Origin: Lanius collurio
Taxonomy: Eukaryota; Chordata; Aves; Passeriformes; Laniidae
Reading direction: 5' to 3'
NCBI GenBank assembly: GCA_020086605.1
Contig: JACBWW010000017.1
Location: 11,148,032-11,212,031 of the forward strand
Length of the DNA: 64,000 bases
In this document: positions 20,641 to 34,075 of the stretch, piece by piece
How positions within the stretch are numbered: position 1 is the stretch's first letter
Layout: the number at the start of each line of letters is the position of its first letter
Position numbers and translations under genes: made by a program
Notes under the pieces: generated by a model
Told to the model about the DNA's origin: nothing
Databases searched by the model: none
The model's input: only the letters and a program-made list of their open reading frames with translations

Positions 20641-23600
20641 AGCTAAAATGCTCTTGTAGTTACACCCATTAAAGACTCAGCAGGATGAATGTGAAAGGAA
20701 AAATCACAGAGATCACTTAGATGGGGAATCTCACATAACATTTGCCCAGTTACCATGAAAAGGTAGTAACTCTACTTTCTTAGCCTGGAGAACATATTGC
20801 AAGAGTCTTTGGACAAAGGATTACATGACAATACATATGTTTCTGTCACATGGGAGCAGATTATTATTAAAATAGTCTTCATTTGTAGGCACATAAGATC
20901 AGTTACAGCCATTTCAACTTAAAATGTAAGGAACTGTAAGCAAAGTGCATGAAGAAAAAATTACTTTCACAATCTGTTTAAATATTTTGTTACACTGAAA
21001 TGAAACTATGAAACAGATTTACATGGGTATTATTCCTTCACTGCCAAGTTTGAACTTCTTACTAAAATGCTTCAAAATACAGTCTTAGAGAGAGAATAAA
21101 TTTATAGCTTGATAAACCAACAGGACTTAGCTGCAGCACTCCTTCAGTGGTTATCAGAATTAGACCTGGGAGGCACATAATCATAGTACTTTATGATGCC
21201 TGCATCCTGTCACTGTTAGTTCCCAGAAAGACAGACTGATTCTTTCACGTGAAATACTGCCTATTAAGGCAGATAAATAGCAAACCAGACTCTTGCTCTT
21301 CTGAAGTTAGCTCTATTTTTAAAAAGTAGATATTTCAGTCATTTAAAAATGCATATAACCAGGAAAAGTGAGTAACATTATGAACAGGCAGGCTACTATC
21401 TTATTTCCTTCCAATTCAGGAGAAAAATGTCTCATTTAAAACATGCATGAGAATGACAAAAGAACCTATTGAATTTAAAACAATCATTCAATGTTTCCAT
21501 ATTTTTCAGTGCTATTTGAAAAATGTAGCATCTCACTACTCATGGTATTGACATCTAAAACAGCAAATTTAGGCAAATTGCCTAAAAACTAGTACCTGGT
21601 CCATTTCAATTGATAAATTGATATTCACTTAATATCCTGTAACTGATTTTGCAAAGTAAAATAGCTACTGTGATGCTGTCACACTGTGTGATATAGAAGA
21701 CATACATGTATTCCCTCATCAAAGCATAAGAGATTTATGAATTTATTCTCCTGAGAAATTGTAAATGAAACTTTAAAAAGTGTGAGAACAGACATAAAAC
21801 AGGAGGAAGTGGAAAATAATTTTAGCCTTTTATCTTGACTGGGTTTTACTTTGAGGTTTAGATGTAGAGGATTATTAATATAAAATAGCAACATATTTAC
21901 CATTGCCACACATAAAGGAAATCATTAAGAGCAGGGATCAATATTTATAGGCATAAGTTCAAGTGTAGATAATGAATACTTGATTTTTTAAAAATAAATG
22001 ACCTGTTTAGTTTAGGAAATTAAGTGGCATTCCTCATATTAGATTTAGAGTGGTATTACGGAAAACAAAAGCATAGTCAGTTTGTCTTCAAGAATTAGAC
22101 TTACGGAGAAAAAAAATGTTTCTTCTTTCCTCATCAAATATATTACAGATATAATCTATTTATTATGGCTCTCATCACCTAGAAACATTTCTATACATCC
22201 TCACTGCACTCAAGTGCCAACTCTCCAAAAGTTAAAAACTCCTATTTCCTCATAAAACCAAGGAACAAATGGTCTTTGGGATTTCAGTTTCTTCCATTAA
22301 ATTTCAGTTGTCAACAACGCAAGACAATAAAGCAAACAAGAAATCTGGCTCTAAAATCCTTCTTTCCTTTCTCCAAAATGCTTTGGGGAAAATAAATCTG
22401 CCAAAGCTGCATCTAAAAGGCCTCAGCACATCTGGGGTGGACAGGCAACCTACCACCAAACACAGCAGAAAGTCCAGCATTTAAAACAACAGAACCACTC
22501 ATATACCCACACGTAACTTTAACTAAGTTATTACATGCTGCTTTCCTTCTGCAGGATCCTTGCCTCATCTAGTGTAGTGAGAGCAAATATGAAGGGAATG
22601 CTCAGTTTTATGGAGTGAACTGAGAATTTGTAGCATTCTGCCTCAATTGTTTAGACTGCAAAGGGATTGCTCATTCTTCTTGTTCTTCCCAGCAGTCAGC
22701 CAGCAGTGTTGCCAAAACTTCTCTAATAGGATGATACCTAGAATGGGATTCTGGATTATATAACAAATTGCATATGCTTATATGCAATATATTGTAACTA
22801 TACATCATATAATTATATGATTAAATATTTTATAGTATATACAATTTCCTTACATGGTGTTCAGCAGGAATGCTTCAAAACATATAATTAACTGATTCGC
22901 AGTAGGGTGATGCTATTTCCATTTTGCAGATTAGAACCTGGCTGCTTAAAACCCAGAAAAGTCTTCTGGCAATCCTGGCATTACCATGTCAGTGCAGGGC
23001 ACTTCAGGCTGTACTTTTCAGAGGACTCTGCATTTATACAGCATTTTACACATTCAAAGCACACTTGTGTCCATTCCAAAGGCAGCTGTGCCCAGAGCCC
23101 AGGTACCTTGGCCTGTGTGCCACAGCAACTAGAAACATAGAGATCACCTCCAAATTATCACCTCCCAGAATCACATAAAACATATTTCAAAATGAGGAAG
23201 TAAAATCTAGTCTTTCTGTGGAGCTTTCAGACACTCTGGTGAGAGTGCTTTTGATTCGTGCAGCCCTACTTAAATTACTACACTTTCCAGCAATTAAGGC
23301 AAGGGTTCTGGAGGCAACAGCTTCCTTTAATAAACACCCCTGATTCATTCTCTGGGCATCATTCCTCCTGTGAAAAAATTATGTGATCACACAATTAAAG
23401 ATCTTATCATTATGCATACATGCAAGAGACAAATTAAAACAGTTTGAACAATCTTCATTTTGACATTTTCCAACTTTTTTTGAATGCTCAGCTTTCAAAG
23501 TCAAGTGTTTGATTTCTAAGAGTATATTAACATTCTTTAATGGAAATGATGGTTTAAAAAGAACAATCAAACTCTGTAATTTACCGTGTTTTTAGCTAAT

Positions 23601-26530
23601 TAAAATTAAAATCAAAAACCCATTACATACTGATACCTTCGTGGCTGCAAATCTCAGCTTTAGCAATGCAGATTTGCTCCTGGTGCCCTACAAGACTTAT
23701 GGGTGGTGGTAGGAAGCTGCTGCCTCCATTTGCTCAGACAGGTTTTGGCTTCGTGTTTCACAGGAACTATGGCATCTGGAATTCAGTTCCAGGGGCAGTC
23801 ATCCTCCCCCTCTCCTTTCTTCAGTTCAGTCCTAGAGCAAAATTTAGACCTTCACTATCTGTACATAATTTTGTGTGTTTTCTCCTCTCGTCCTTGATGT
23901 TTCCTCAGAATAGTCACCACTGAAAGAAGAGGACAAAACTCTCACAAAAGCCTTGCTCAATGCCTGGCGCCACAGAAGCTGCTGAAGTTGGGAGGAATAA
24001 ATTTCATTAAACCTTTTTGAATAAGGATTTAAGTATACTCAATACAAAAACAATATGTAGAGACAACTGCTTACAATCTCTGAAAGAAATTCAATTGACT
24101 ATACATAAATGATGACTTTAAGGGGCTTCTAATTTGGCAAAATATTCCATGCTGAAAGTAAAACACATGTAAAACCTTCCCTGGAACAGCTAGGGCTTCC
24201 CAGTGAAGTAGCTACAAGTATTTCAGACTTCAGTACTATTTACTTTTAGCTAATGTCATTTAAAAGCAGTGACTAGCTAAATAAAATAATTCAGCCTGGA
24301 TCACAGAAATCTGGCACCAACAGCAGCCAGTGTCTCTACAACGAGACATTGCTCTGTGAAAAGCAAGGACAATTAGAGAGGTTACATCACCCTCAGCCAC
24401 CACAGCTCCAGGGACAGCCATCAGCCACAGGGGACAAGGAGCAGACCACTGAAGGGTGTGTTATCTTTAACTGTAAAAGCTACAGATCAAGAACCATGGC
24501 TGTAAACCACTGCAGACAGGTCACCAGACAAGCATGTATGATGCATGACACACGTATGGGCCTATTCTGTTCAATGTACAGTATGCTACCTCAGCAAAAT
24601 TTTACATTATTAAAGTTTAATTATTAATTTCAGCTTTACTTTCACAGATTAATAGAAAGCCTCAACAAACATATTATAAATGACACTGAAGACTAAATAT
24701 TTATTCAATAAAACTGATTTTATATCATTACTATGTAACATCTGAAATAACTATGAAATAGTCATTAAAAATTACATCTTACGAGCTGTAATTACTTATT
24801 CTCCTCTTGATCACTTTCTTGATACAGTATCCTGATTCTCAAAGAATAAATGACTATCTGTAGTTGAAACTTTCCTTGCTCTAAGAACAAATGACTGCAA
24901 AACAAACTGCAGAAAATGAACTTTGCTTTCTGGATTTTTACAGTCCTAAATGCAAAGCAGATGTATGACATTGCACAGTTCTAATTAAAAAAGGAATGTT
25001 CTCAGATGGAAGTAGTGATTAAAGAGCTAAAATGGAAATAGATATTATTTTGCTGGTTGGATACAGGTAGGAAACTATGATACATATGTCTAATCAAATC
25101 AAACATGATACTTGAAAGGAAAAAACTGCCAATTGTCTGATTTAAAACCAGTAAACCCAGGAAATTCAAGGTGAACACTAATATTGTGGTGATGAAAGAC
25201 TACAGGATTCATTGTTTCCATAACACAATGGGCGAATCTCAAAAAAGACAATTATTATTATTGCCACCTGGGTGGCAACTGAAGGAAAGCTCCTTAAAAA
25301 GCTGTTAGCAGGTACCTGCTCACCACTCCCCCAACCAGACCTGCCCTCAGAATCATTAGATGACATGAAAGTTGACATTCCCAGCACAAGGAATGACACA
25401 ATCAAGTTGATGCCACTCAACAAGATAAAAACATACATGGAATATACATCGGAATAATCTGAGATCAGGTGGCAAGAGGACAGAACTCACTAAAAAGAGG
25501 ACAGAATTCCACAGAACTAAGGCAAAATGCCTAACGTGTAATATCAGGATCTGGAAGGCTGCTTTGAACCTGCTACAACCATTTGTTCAATACCTGTCAC
25601 TGTCTTTTATGTACAACCTGGTCCAGCATTCTTACTACCTGTCTTTTGTACATCTCTCCATACTTAATCCAAAAATCCTACCTACTTCCACTGGAAAAAA
25701 CCCTCAACTTTTAGGAATTTTTTAGTTAACACCAACACCCCTGAATCTTTTAAGATGAACACTTAACCAAATACATCTGAGTTGTATGAGGTCAGCATCC
25801 CAACATTGAACTGGCTGGAGATGTAGAACAGGTGTGACAGATTCTGATATTTTAGAAATCATACTTCTAAAAGCTCTTCCAAAAATCTTTTTTTGGAATG
25901 TTTACGCATGAATACTCTTAGAAAGAAAGGTTTTATTCTACAAACTGGAACAACTCCTGTGTTCTCTTCAGTTCATTCCTGGTTCATGGATTTCTGCTCC
26001 GACAGCCTACAATCATCTCTTGAAAACCATTTACCCTCTGTCAGCCCACCTGAAAACCTGCTCTTATATATTATTTAGCTCAAGTCTAATATTTATGTAA
26101 AATATATTGTGAAGTCTGAAACCCAGTCATTTAGCATTCAGTATTTTATACTCAGATTTTAGGGTACACTATTAATTTTGTTACTACTCCTGAATGAAAT
26201 GCCATACTTTCGACTCTCTGCTGATAAGCTGCCCAGTATCTTCAGTAAAGCTAGACCTTTCTGTTCTTTTCACATTTTTCTTCTCAGTTTAATACATACA
26301 CTTGACATGCAATAATATATACAGAACTGTTTGAACCAGAAACATGAAGAGTTTAATAAAAAAGAAGGCATTTGCTCATGCTTCTACTAAAATTCTCTGC
26401 TTGGAGATTTCTGCCTTCTGGAACTCCTAAATGACTTGCGTTGCCTTCATACCTAATAGTTTCATTTTCTGTGAATTTGTCTGCTTACTTCTTGAATTTA
26501 TGAAAATTTTAGGCATTCACATTAGTCTCA
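20641..26530. other. Intron 1 segment, no gene seen
   Basis: The segment is AT-rich intronic sequence. The one structured part is an AT-rich hairpin and palindrome at 22767-22820. Short frames such as 22907-23178, 23666-23923 and 24349-24627 have no recognisable domain. I see no CR1 tail or LTR border. Confidence 0.8.
22767..22820. repeat. AT-rich hairpin and perfect palindrome
   Basis: Positions 22767-22775 (ATTGCATAT) pair perfectly with 22780-22788 (ATATGCAAT) around a four-base loop. At 22805-22820 the 16-base sequence TCATATAATTATATGA is its own reverse complement. Both sit in a very AT-rich stretch. No function is shown. Confidence 0.75.
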
Positions 26531-26539
26531 GGCAAGCAG

Positions 26540-27120
26540 TTTCACAGCTCAGTGTTGTGGGCAGACTTCAGTTTCTTCTGTTGATTTTGAGCCTGCTCTG
26601 CACTACCTTCAGTGGGTGTCCCCTAAACTGTCCCTGTTGTGTGCTCTACGTTGTCCATGATTTTACATCTCATCGCACCCCCCTCCCCTACAATGCAAGG
26701 AGTCTTTGTTTGCTTGTTACTCATACAAAAGTTGTTCCAATGACCGTTTTTGCTGCACCTCTTTGGACCTTCTGTTCTGCTGCATCACTGCATTAGCAGG
26801 GGGAGAGGTGACAATCTAGAACTGCACCCAGTGTGCATCTTTGCATTAGAATGGCAGCATAACAACACACTGTTTTCTTCTCTATCCCTTTTCTAACAGC
26901 ACAAGCATATTTCTAGGACATTTCTTGACTTCCACAAGCAATTAAGCTGTCATTAGTAAAGGCTTCTTATCTGTAAACCCAGAAGCATTGTTCCTGAATG
27001 GTAACAATCAGCTCAGAACCCATCACAGGACCCTTCCTCAACATACACTGCTTCACTTTCATCCACCTAGAATTTTACCTGCCATACTACTGGCATGACT
27101 ATTTGGAAACACTGTCATTA
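26540..27120 (-). mobile_element. Ancient CR1/L3-like LINE relic
   Basis: The plus strand shows, in order, fragments that resemble the reverse complement of old amniote CR1-type elements as I remember them: ctctttggacctt, gaactgcacccagtgtgc, ctatcccttttctaacagca, gaatggtaacaatcagctca, cagaacccatca, and then a region like the tgcatttcatctgccat stretch (ctagaattttacctgccata). It is far more diverged than the bird CR1 copies nearby, which suggests an insertion before the bird radiation. The borders are approximate. Confidence 0.55.
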
Positions 27121-30100
27121 TTTCCTTAAAAAGTACAGGCACCCTTAGTGGAAATGTTTGCTGCTACACACTCATGTCACTGCCTTGATCAGGCAGCAGG
27201 GTGACTTCCTGTAGTGCTGGCATGGCCAGCAGCATTTCAGAGGAGAGTGGAGGCAGCAAAAAAACATTCCATTAGGTAGCCTGTTAAATTCAGTAAAAGT
27301 ACACAATGAAATCTCATTATGTGCAAAGTATAAGGAAACTGTATTATACTCTCAATTAAATCGTTCAGGAACAAAAACCATGCCAGAGATTAGTTTCTGA
27401 AACAATCCATTTAAAATTTAATTTAAGAACATACTTGCAGTTTTCAGAAAAGTCATCCTGCTTTTAAGAACATTTTATGTGCTATGACCATGGAGAGCAG
27501 AACTATACTTTTTATATATAAGGTTGACTCCTGTTGATTTATACTTGTGTTGATATACACATACGTGTGTGTGCTCACACAAGAACAGGGGAACTGGATT
27601 CAGTCCTTCCTCTGCCTGAAGGGATCAATCTTACATCTCCCATGTGTGTTTATACAAATATATGAATAGCTGGAAAAATATAAGTCTAAATATTTATATG
27701 TACCAAGTACATTTCAGATAATTTTGTTTAACTAATAAAAACCTCTTTCAAAATGTCTTCACACCTCTTAACTGAATTCTAGTCAAATGCAGCTTGACAC
27801 AAACTTTGATTGAATATTCCAACACATTAAAACCCATTAAATTCAAGAATCTTAATAAGCACTAAGGTATATAAATCACCTCAATACACATGTACTGGAT
27901 TATTTGGTCTTCAGGTCAGCTCAAAGAAACTTTGAGTTTAAAATAAATGCTTTGCAAACAGCAGACTACAATGTGCTCTAAATGCGTTACCAAAAGGGAG
28001 ACTGGATGTTTGGCTTGGCTTACCTGACACACATTAAAATCAATGATGTAAATAGAATTTTTCTGCTTGTCAGTTTTAAATTATGGTTTTAAAATCAATC
28101 AGCATTTGACACTAAAAAACCCTCAATGTTGATGGCAAAGTTTGGAGTAAAATCTGATGATCTTAAGTCAGGACCAGTTCCCCAGAACAAGGGTGATGGC
28201 CACACCTCTGGCACTAAGCTCTGAGATGACATAAGTGATACTTGGAGCAAATGAGGCAAATATTCCAGTCTCAGTGAGAAAACGTTCTGTTGTGTGCCTT
28301 TGTTCTTATCCTCAGGTCAGTTCTGGATAACTCAGTCCTACATGCAAATGACATTGGAAGAGGACAGTTTGGTAGTGTACTATTTGGAAATGCAGGAGGA
28401 GCTCGAGGCTTCCCAGTGGGGCAGACATGGTGGGAGTTTTGCCACCAACGGTGCCTCAGTGCTACTTGTTACAAATGTACGGATCTTCCAAGGGCAGGAA
28501 AGTCCAAAAATCAACTCCAGTGCTCATATGAGAATTTAGTTGTACGTAGAACTGACATGAGTCCAGTGAAGAGAAGCAAAGAGTACACACAGACAAGCAG
28601 TTTAGGTGTTTAGCATTGGTCCAAAAATAAGCTTTAATACAGGAAACGTGTTTACACATCTATACATACAGATACATGCTTACACACATATTTTCAGGTT
28701 TGATAGCCTACAGTTAGATTCAGAAATGAATACCCATATCATAATACAAAAATAATCTGCTTTTGAAATATTTCTTTTATTAGGGCTACTACAGAGAATT
28801 AACAAATATAATTTTCACCATGTTGCTTTGAGACTCTTCATTACTCTGCATCTCTTCTGTGTTAAAAATGGAAGCTTTATAGCTTTGCAAAATTAAGTCT
28901 TTCAGTCTTTCAGTGACACAGAGGGACTTGCAGTAGTAAATTCTCTATTGGATTTGCAAACAATGGTCCTTGTTACAATGAAAAAGCTAACTATTGTCCA
29001 AGTATTCTCTCTTTATAGTCTCTAGATTGACGTAAATGCTACATGTAAATACAAAAATTCTCAGTGGCAGCATAATTTGAAAAATGGTATTACAACAAGG
29101 TGCTTATAGGTTTGAAAATACTAAAAATTGTCCCATAAGAAAGAAATTAATCTTCAGAAACAAGACAGCCAAAGGTGTATGAGAAAATTAACTGTACCCT
29201 TTGCTTGTTATCACCATTGTACAAGCCAAGGTTTCTACAAATGAGAACTTGGTCTGTATAATTCCATGCCACTTGCTGATGTCAGGAAGCTTTACAAAAA
29301 TTTACAAGAAGTTTAATATTTAAGGAAGTTTTTATAAAAACATGAAGCAGTGAAAAACAACCATATCCCCTCCATGCATTTTTTTTAATATCTACTGGAA
29401 AAAAGAATTCTATAATTTCACTGCAGCTTTAAACACTCATCAGGGAAGAAGCCGTGTATTATCATATGTTTTTCTCTCTCAGGACTCCCCCATTTCATAT
29501 GCTGTCCCTCAGGGAGCCTCAGAAAATGCAGAATAGTGTTCACTCATTATAGGTGATGAAACTTCTCCTATGCAACATGGAAGTTTTTACAGGTATTTAT
29601 ATTTGTGAATGCATATGGACAAAATAAATACCAAGTGGAAGGTGGGGATGCCCATGTAATGCACAGGCCTGAACTTTTGAGTAAATCTGCACTCTGTCCA
29701 TTTTTCACTTTCTAAAGAACACTTAATTTTTCCATAAAGTTGCACAGGAATAACTAGAAAATGTTGATGTTAATGATTTAAAAAAAATCCCTGAATTTTC
29801 AAAAATGTACTGCAGGGACCAATTCTGGGTAGGTGGCAACATTTTAGTCACTCTCTGCTTAAATCAAAGAGGAAAAAAGCAGAAACTTTTCCCTCATGTC
29901 CTATGTGATTGCTAATAAGTTTCCATTTCTGTCACCAGTATTAGTTATACAGTTTATCATTTTACTCAGAGACTGGAAAAATGAACCTACCCACCCAAAT
30001 GTGTCCCTCACAGCTGAGGACAGTCTGAGGGCTGCAGTGGTTTTACTGCCTCCAAGACAACTGAGCACCGTGATCATAAAAATCAAGCATAAGATGAATA

Positions 30101-33100
30101 AAAATCGGAGAAACCTTCATCTTTTAGTACCTCCAATTACTGAATAAATGGAAACAGTGAACTAAACTGACAAAAGGCTGAGAGGAAGAAATATTTCCAT
30201 GTATATTAACTCTTCAAAAATTACCTCTCCACTGGTGACTGTACCATTCTGCTCTGTGTTCAAAATACTCTTAGCTCCAGACAGTTGGCATTTTTTCCTT
30301 ATAAAACTTCTCAGATATTAAAAAAATTACCTAAGAGATGCATTCAGGAGATAAGACCATTAATTACTTTCTCAGAGACAGATTTTTAAAACCAGACGAT
30401 TTATTACTACACTAGAAATTAACTCTTGCACACAGAAAAATGCCACCAATTAAAGATGAGTCACAGAAAATTGTCTCATCATTAATTGGCACTAGAAACC
30501 AGTGGGTTCCAATCATTTGGTAAATTGTGGTAAGAGGAAATTATTTGACTGCAGCGTGATGGAGGCACTTTTAAGATAAATACAGGCATGAACCACACAC
30601 ACCAAAATTACATACAATATCCCTCATACCGACCAACTTGCTAAACAAGTGTAATACCCTATTTCTGGTCACAACTGCAGCATAAATTGAACACAACTCT
30701 AACACAATTGCTTTAGATTTATCCTCATTAAAGACTTAATCTGAACTACAGTTTGGTAATTACCTTTCCTGAAAAACTTGTCGGCCATATTTATCATTTG
30801 CACGTAAAAAGTCAGGTTAGTAGAAGCTACCAGTTACAACTAAACCCACTCCATGATGCTCCTCAATCCCTCAGTCATTTCAGATACCATTAGGCCAGGT
30901 TAATTCTTCAGGGAGACACAGCTGACATGTTTATATAAATGTATATATTTCATAATACTGGTTATTTTATATAACATTATTACCTAGGTTTATACACAGT
31001 AAATATTTATTTCAGGGATAATAAAAAGACTACAATACAAGGATATCAGTTTGGCTTATAAAGTTTTGAGACTCTCTTAAATATAAGCAGGTGGATGATA
31101 CCCAAATGGCATATTTTATACACAAGAATAGCCTATGACAGGAATTTTTTCTTGTCCCAAAAATTTTATGACTATCATAAGATGCCAATATAAAAGTCTT
31201 CAGCATTATGAAAATTTTATACATGGTACACATATTTCTGAAATTCATCACATGCCTTGTGAAGCTCTGGCATTTTTTTAAAAAACTCATTCCTAAATTA
31301 ATAGAACTATAAATGACACAATTTTGATCAGATATTGCATAAATGTAATCTCAACTGATAAATTATCAAAATAAATTTATTTAGAGAGTACATATTTATT
31401 TTCATTTCATATTTCACAACATTTTTTCCTAATCTCCAAGTAATTTCTTAAATCCATCTCTTGAAAGAAATATAGTTTGTCAAAGGAATAATGGCCATCT
31501 ATTTATTCTGACTATAAGTTCCAACACTCCAGCATTCAAGTAACTCCCCTGGGTGTTCCCCTCTTACGACCCAGGCAAAAGGACTTTTTAAAAATTTGTC
31601 TTTTAAGCTGACAAGTTACATTTTGGCTTCACTCTAATTCCACACAATAACTGAACAACATTTTTAATGGTGTTGTAGGTTTCAGTTTTCAAAATATGTG
31701 TCCTGACTTTTGGATTCAGAGTAACTAATTTGTAGTGATTATACGTTATTATCATCACAGATTGCTATAGCAAACATCCTTAATTCAGTTGTTTTTTTGA
31801 AAATAAAGATTATAAGAGATGCCAGAATATCAAAATGTAGATGAACAGAGTTTTAGCATGTAATTTGGATGATCTGGTTTGCTACACGTAGCTTTGTACC
31901 TTGACTAACATGAGTTTATTATGCATATTCATATATGATATACATATAATTTTTTGCATTTATATTCGCAGTTAATCAACCAAAACATTGGCAGCAGAAA
32001 ATTACTGTCTGGGAGTGGTATGACAAGTTCCAGGTCTTTCCAATTTTTAACTGTCTACTGTATTTTTGCAATACTCATTTTTACAGTACAGATTTTTCGC
32101 ATTACTGATTTTCAATTCTTTTAAAACATTAAGAAACTGACCATTTATATGATTTATTTGTGTGAAGTGGGAAATAAAGCACCATCTAAATTCTAAGTGT
32201 AGGTTGTTCTCTTTGCAAGATAATGAACAGCTATCATTCCTAAGAATCTACTGCAGTGTAGGAGCATGAAAAAAGAGATGGTCAAAAAACACGCAACGGA
32301 TTTACGGTTGGATTTCAAGGACAGCCAGCCCCCAGTGTTCTCTTGAAACAGGTGGCTACATGAGATTATGAAAGGCCTCATTTATCCTGTTTAAATGGAA
32401 GCCTGAAGCTTAAGGAATAATTTATTTTCAAAAGATGCATTCCATGAGGACTATATGCATTGCTAAAACAGAAATGGGAAGTTTTATTTTAGTGGATTTT
32501 ACACATTTAAATAAGAACTTTTTATTTGTATACAAATCAGAATGAAACTTAATTGGTATTTCTGATATTATATTAAGGAAATAAACATATTTCACCACAT
32601 TAACCTCTTGAGTTCAAAAGAGTATTAACGTATTCCACATTAGCAAGATGTTATCTTTCTCTGAAGATCAAGTAATTTATGATAAGTGCTTCCAAAGGAG
32701 GGGTTAACTTCTTTAAAACTGTAATCTGGATTTACACTGTTCCATTCCTGTACACAAATTGTTCCCATATAGCTACTGAATCTCCCTGTAAAGGCACTTA
32801 TACACAGATTTTTTGATGAAAAAAATGGACAACAAATCAGCTTTTTGGCTCCCATGTTGAAGAATAACCCCTATCTATCCATTGCTATATTTCACTGTCC
32901 CTGTTAGCACATGCTTCAAGAGAAGTCTGGTTCCCAAAGAAGGTATGAGAAGAGAACACAACACAAAAACTTTCAGGATTTTCACGGCCATGCTGACACT
33001 GACACTACAGCTGCTCCCCACCAGAGATATGAAGAGTCAAATCAGCATTGAGAAAGTGCTGTGAGACTGAAGAGGAACACATACACGAGGTTCTTGCTGA

Positions 33101-33400
33101 AATACACCCATATATGCACTCTAACACAAAGAAATACTTAATTGTGCACTAGTCTTAATTTTAAAAAAAACCCTTATTCACTCCTCCAAATAAGCTACTT
33201 AGGTGACCTAGCAAGCTATTAAATGTTCTAGAAAACTATTTCACACTGTTTTCCTTAAAATATGAAATAACATCCTGAGAAAACAGCACTGCTAGCCTTG
33301 AAGAATGATACTCTATCTATCAAAACAGTCTTAATGAATAAGAAAATATTCTGCAAAGCCAGGAACTTCAGAGCAGACATAACATGATGACATGGTATTA
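27121..33400. other. Intron 1 segment, no gene seen
   Basis: The segment is AT-rich sequence. A small alternating purine/pyrimidine patch (cacatacgtgtgtgtgctcacac) lies at about 27556-27580. The overlapping plus-strand frames at 28290-28613 have no known domain and look like chance frames. Nothing else is recognised. Confidence 0.8.
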
Positions 33401-34075
33401 TCTGTGTCTGAACTTACGTGGCAGAGAAAGCTGGGGAACGAGAGGCTGGAGAGCAGTGCCATGGAAAGGGACCTGGGGGTCCTGGTCCATGGCAGGTTGA
33501 ACATGAGCCAGCAGTGCCCTGGCAGCCAGGAGGGCCAGCTGTGTCCTGGGGGGCATCAGGCACAGCCTCACCAGCCAGGCAAGGGAGGGGATTGTCCTGT
33601 TCTGCTCTGCACTGGGGCAGCCTCGCCTCGAGTGCTGGGGGCAGCTTTGGGAACCGCAGTGGAAAGATGACATTGAGCTGTTAGAGAGCATCCAAAGGAG
33701 TGCCAAGAAGATGATGAAGGGCCTTGAGGGGAAGGCATGTGAGGAGTGGCTGAGATCACTTGATCTGTTCAGCCTGGAGGAGACTGAGGGGAGACCTCAT
33801 TGTGACCTTCAACATCCTCACGAGGGGAAGCGGAGGAACAGGCACTGACCTCTTCACTCTTGTGACCAGTGAGGGGACTCAATGAAAGGGCATGAAGCTG
33901 TGTCAGGGAAGGTTTGGCTTGGATATCAGGGAAAGGTTTTTCACCCAGAGGGTGGCTGAGCACTGGAACAGTATCTCTGGCAGAGCAGTGGAGCAGGGGA
34001 AGAAGGCCATTGCTTTTCCCACAATCCTGGAGGCTGCCAGCAACCCCCAGGGAGGGCACCTACTCTTCCCTTCCT
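33400..34075 (+). mobile_element. CR1 LINE fragment lacking its 3' tail
   Basis: The plus-strand sequence matches the 3' part of the CR1 coding region and the start of the 3' UTR: gaggctggagagcagtgcca, aagggacctgggggtcctgg, tgttcagcctggaggagact and gaggggagacctcattgtg. It is colinear with the copy at about 50480-50990. It breaks off at about 34065 and lacks the terminal cagcatattctatgattct-type sequence that ends other copies. Overlapping frames on both strands here (33392-33759 and so on) are translations of the decayed element. Confidence 0.92.

Noticed and set aside
28290..28613. 107-residue plus-strand frame with cysteine pairs (CHQRC, CYKC)
   Set aside because: The Cys pairs do not form a known finger spacing, a second overlapping frame is equally open, and nothing nearby supports a gene.
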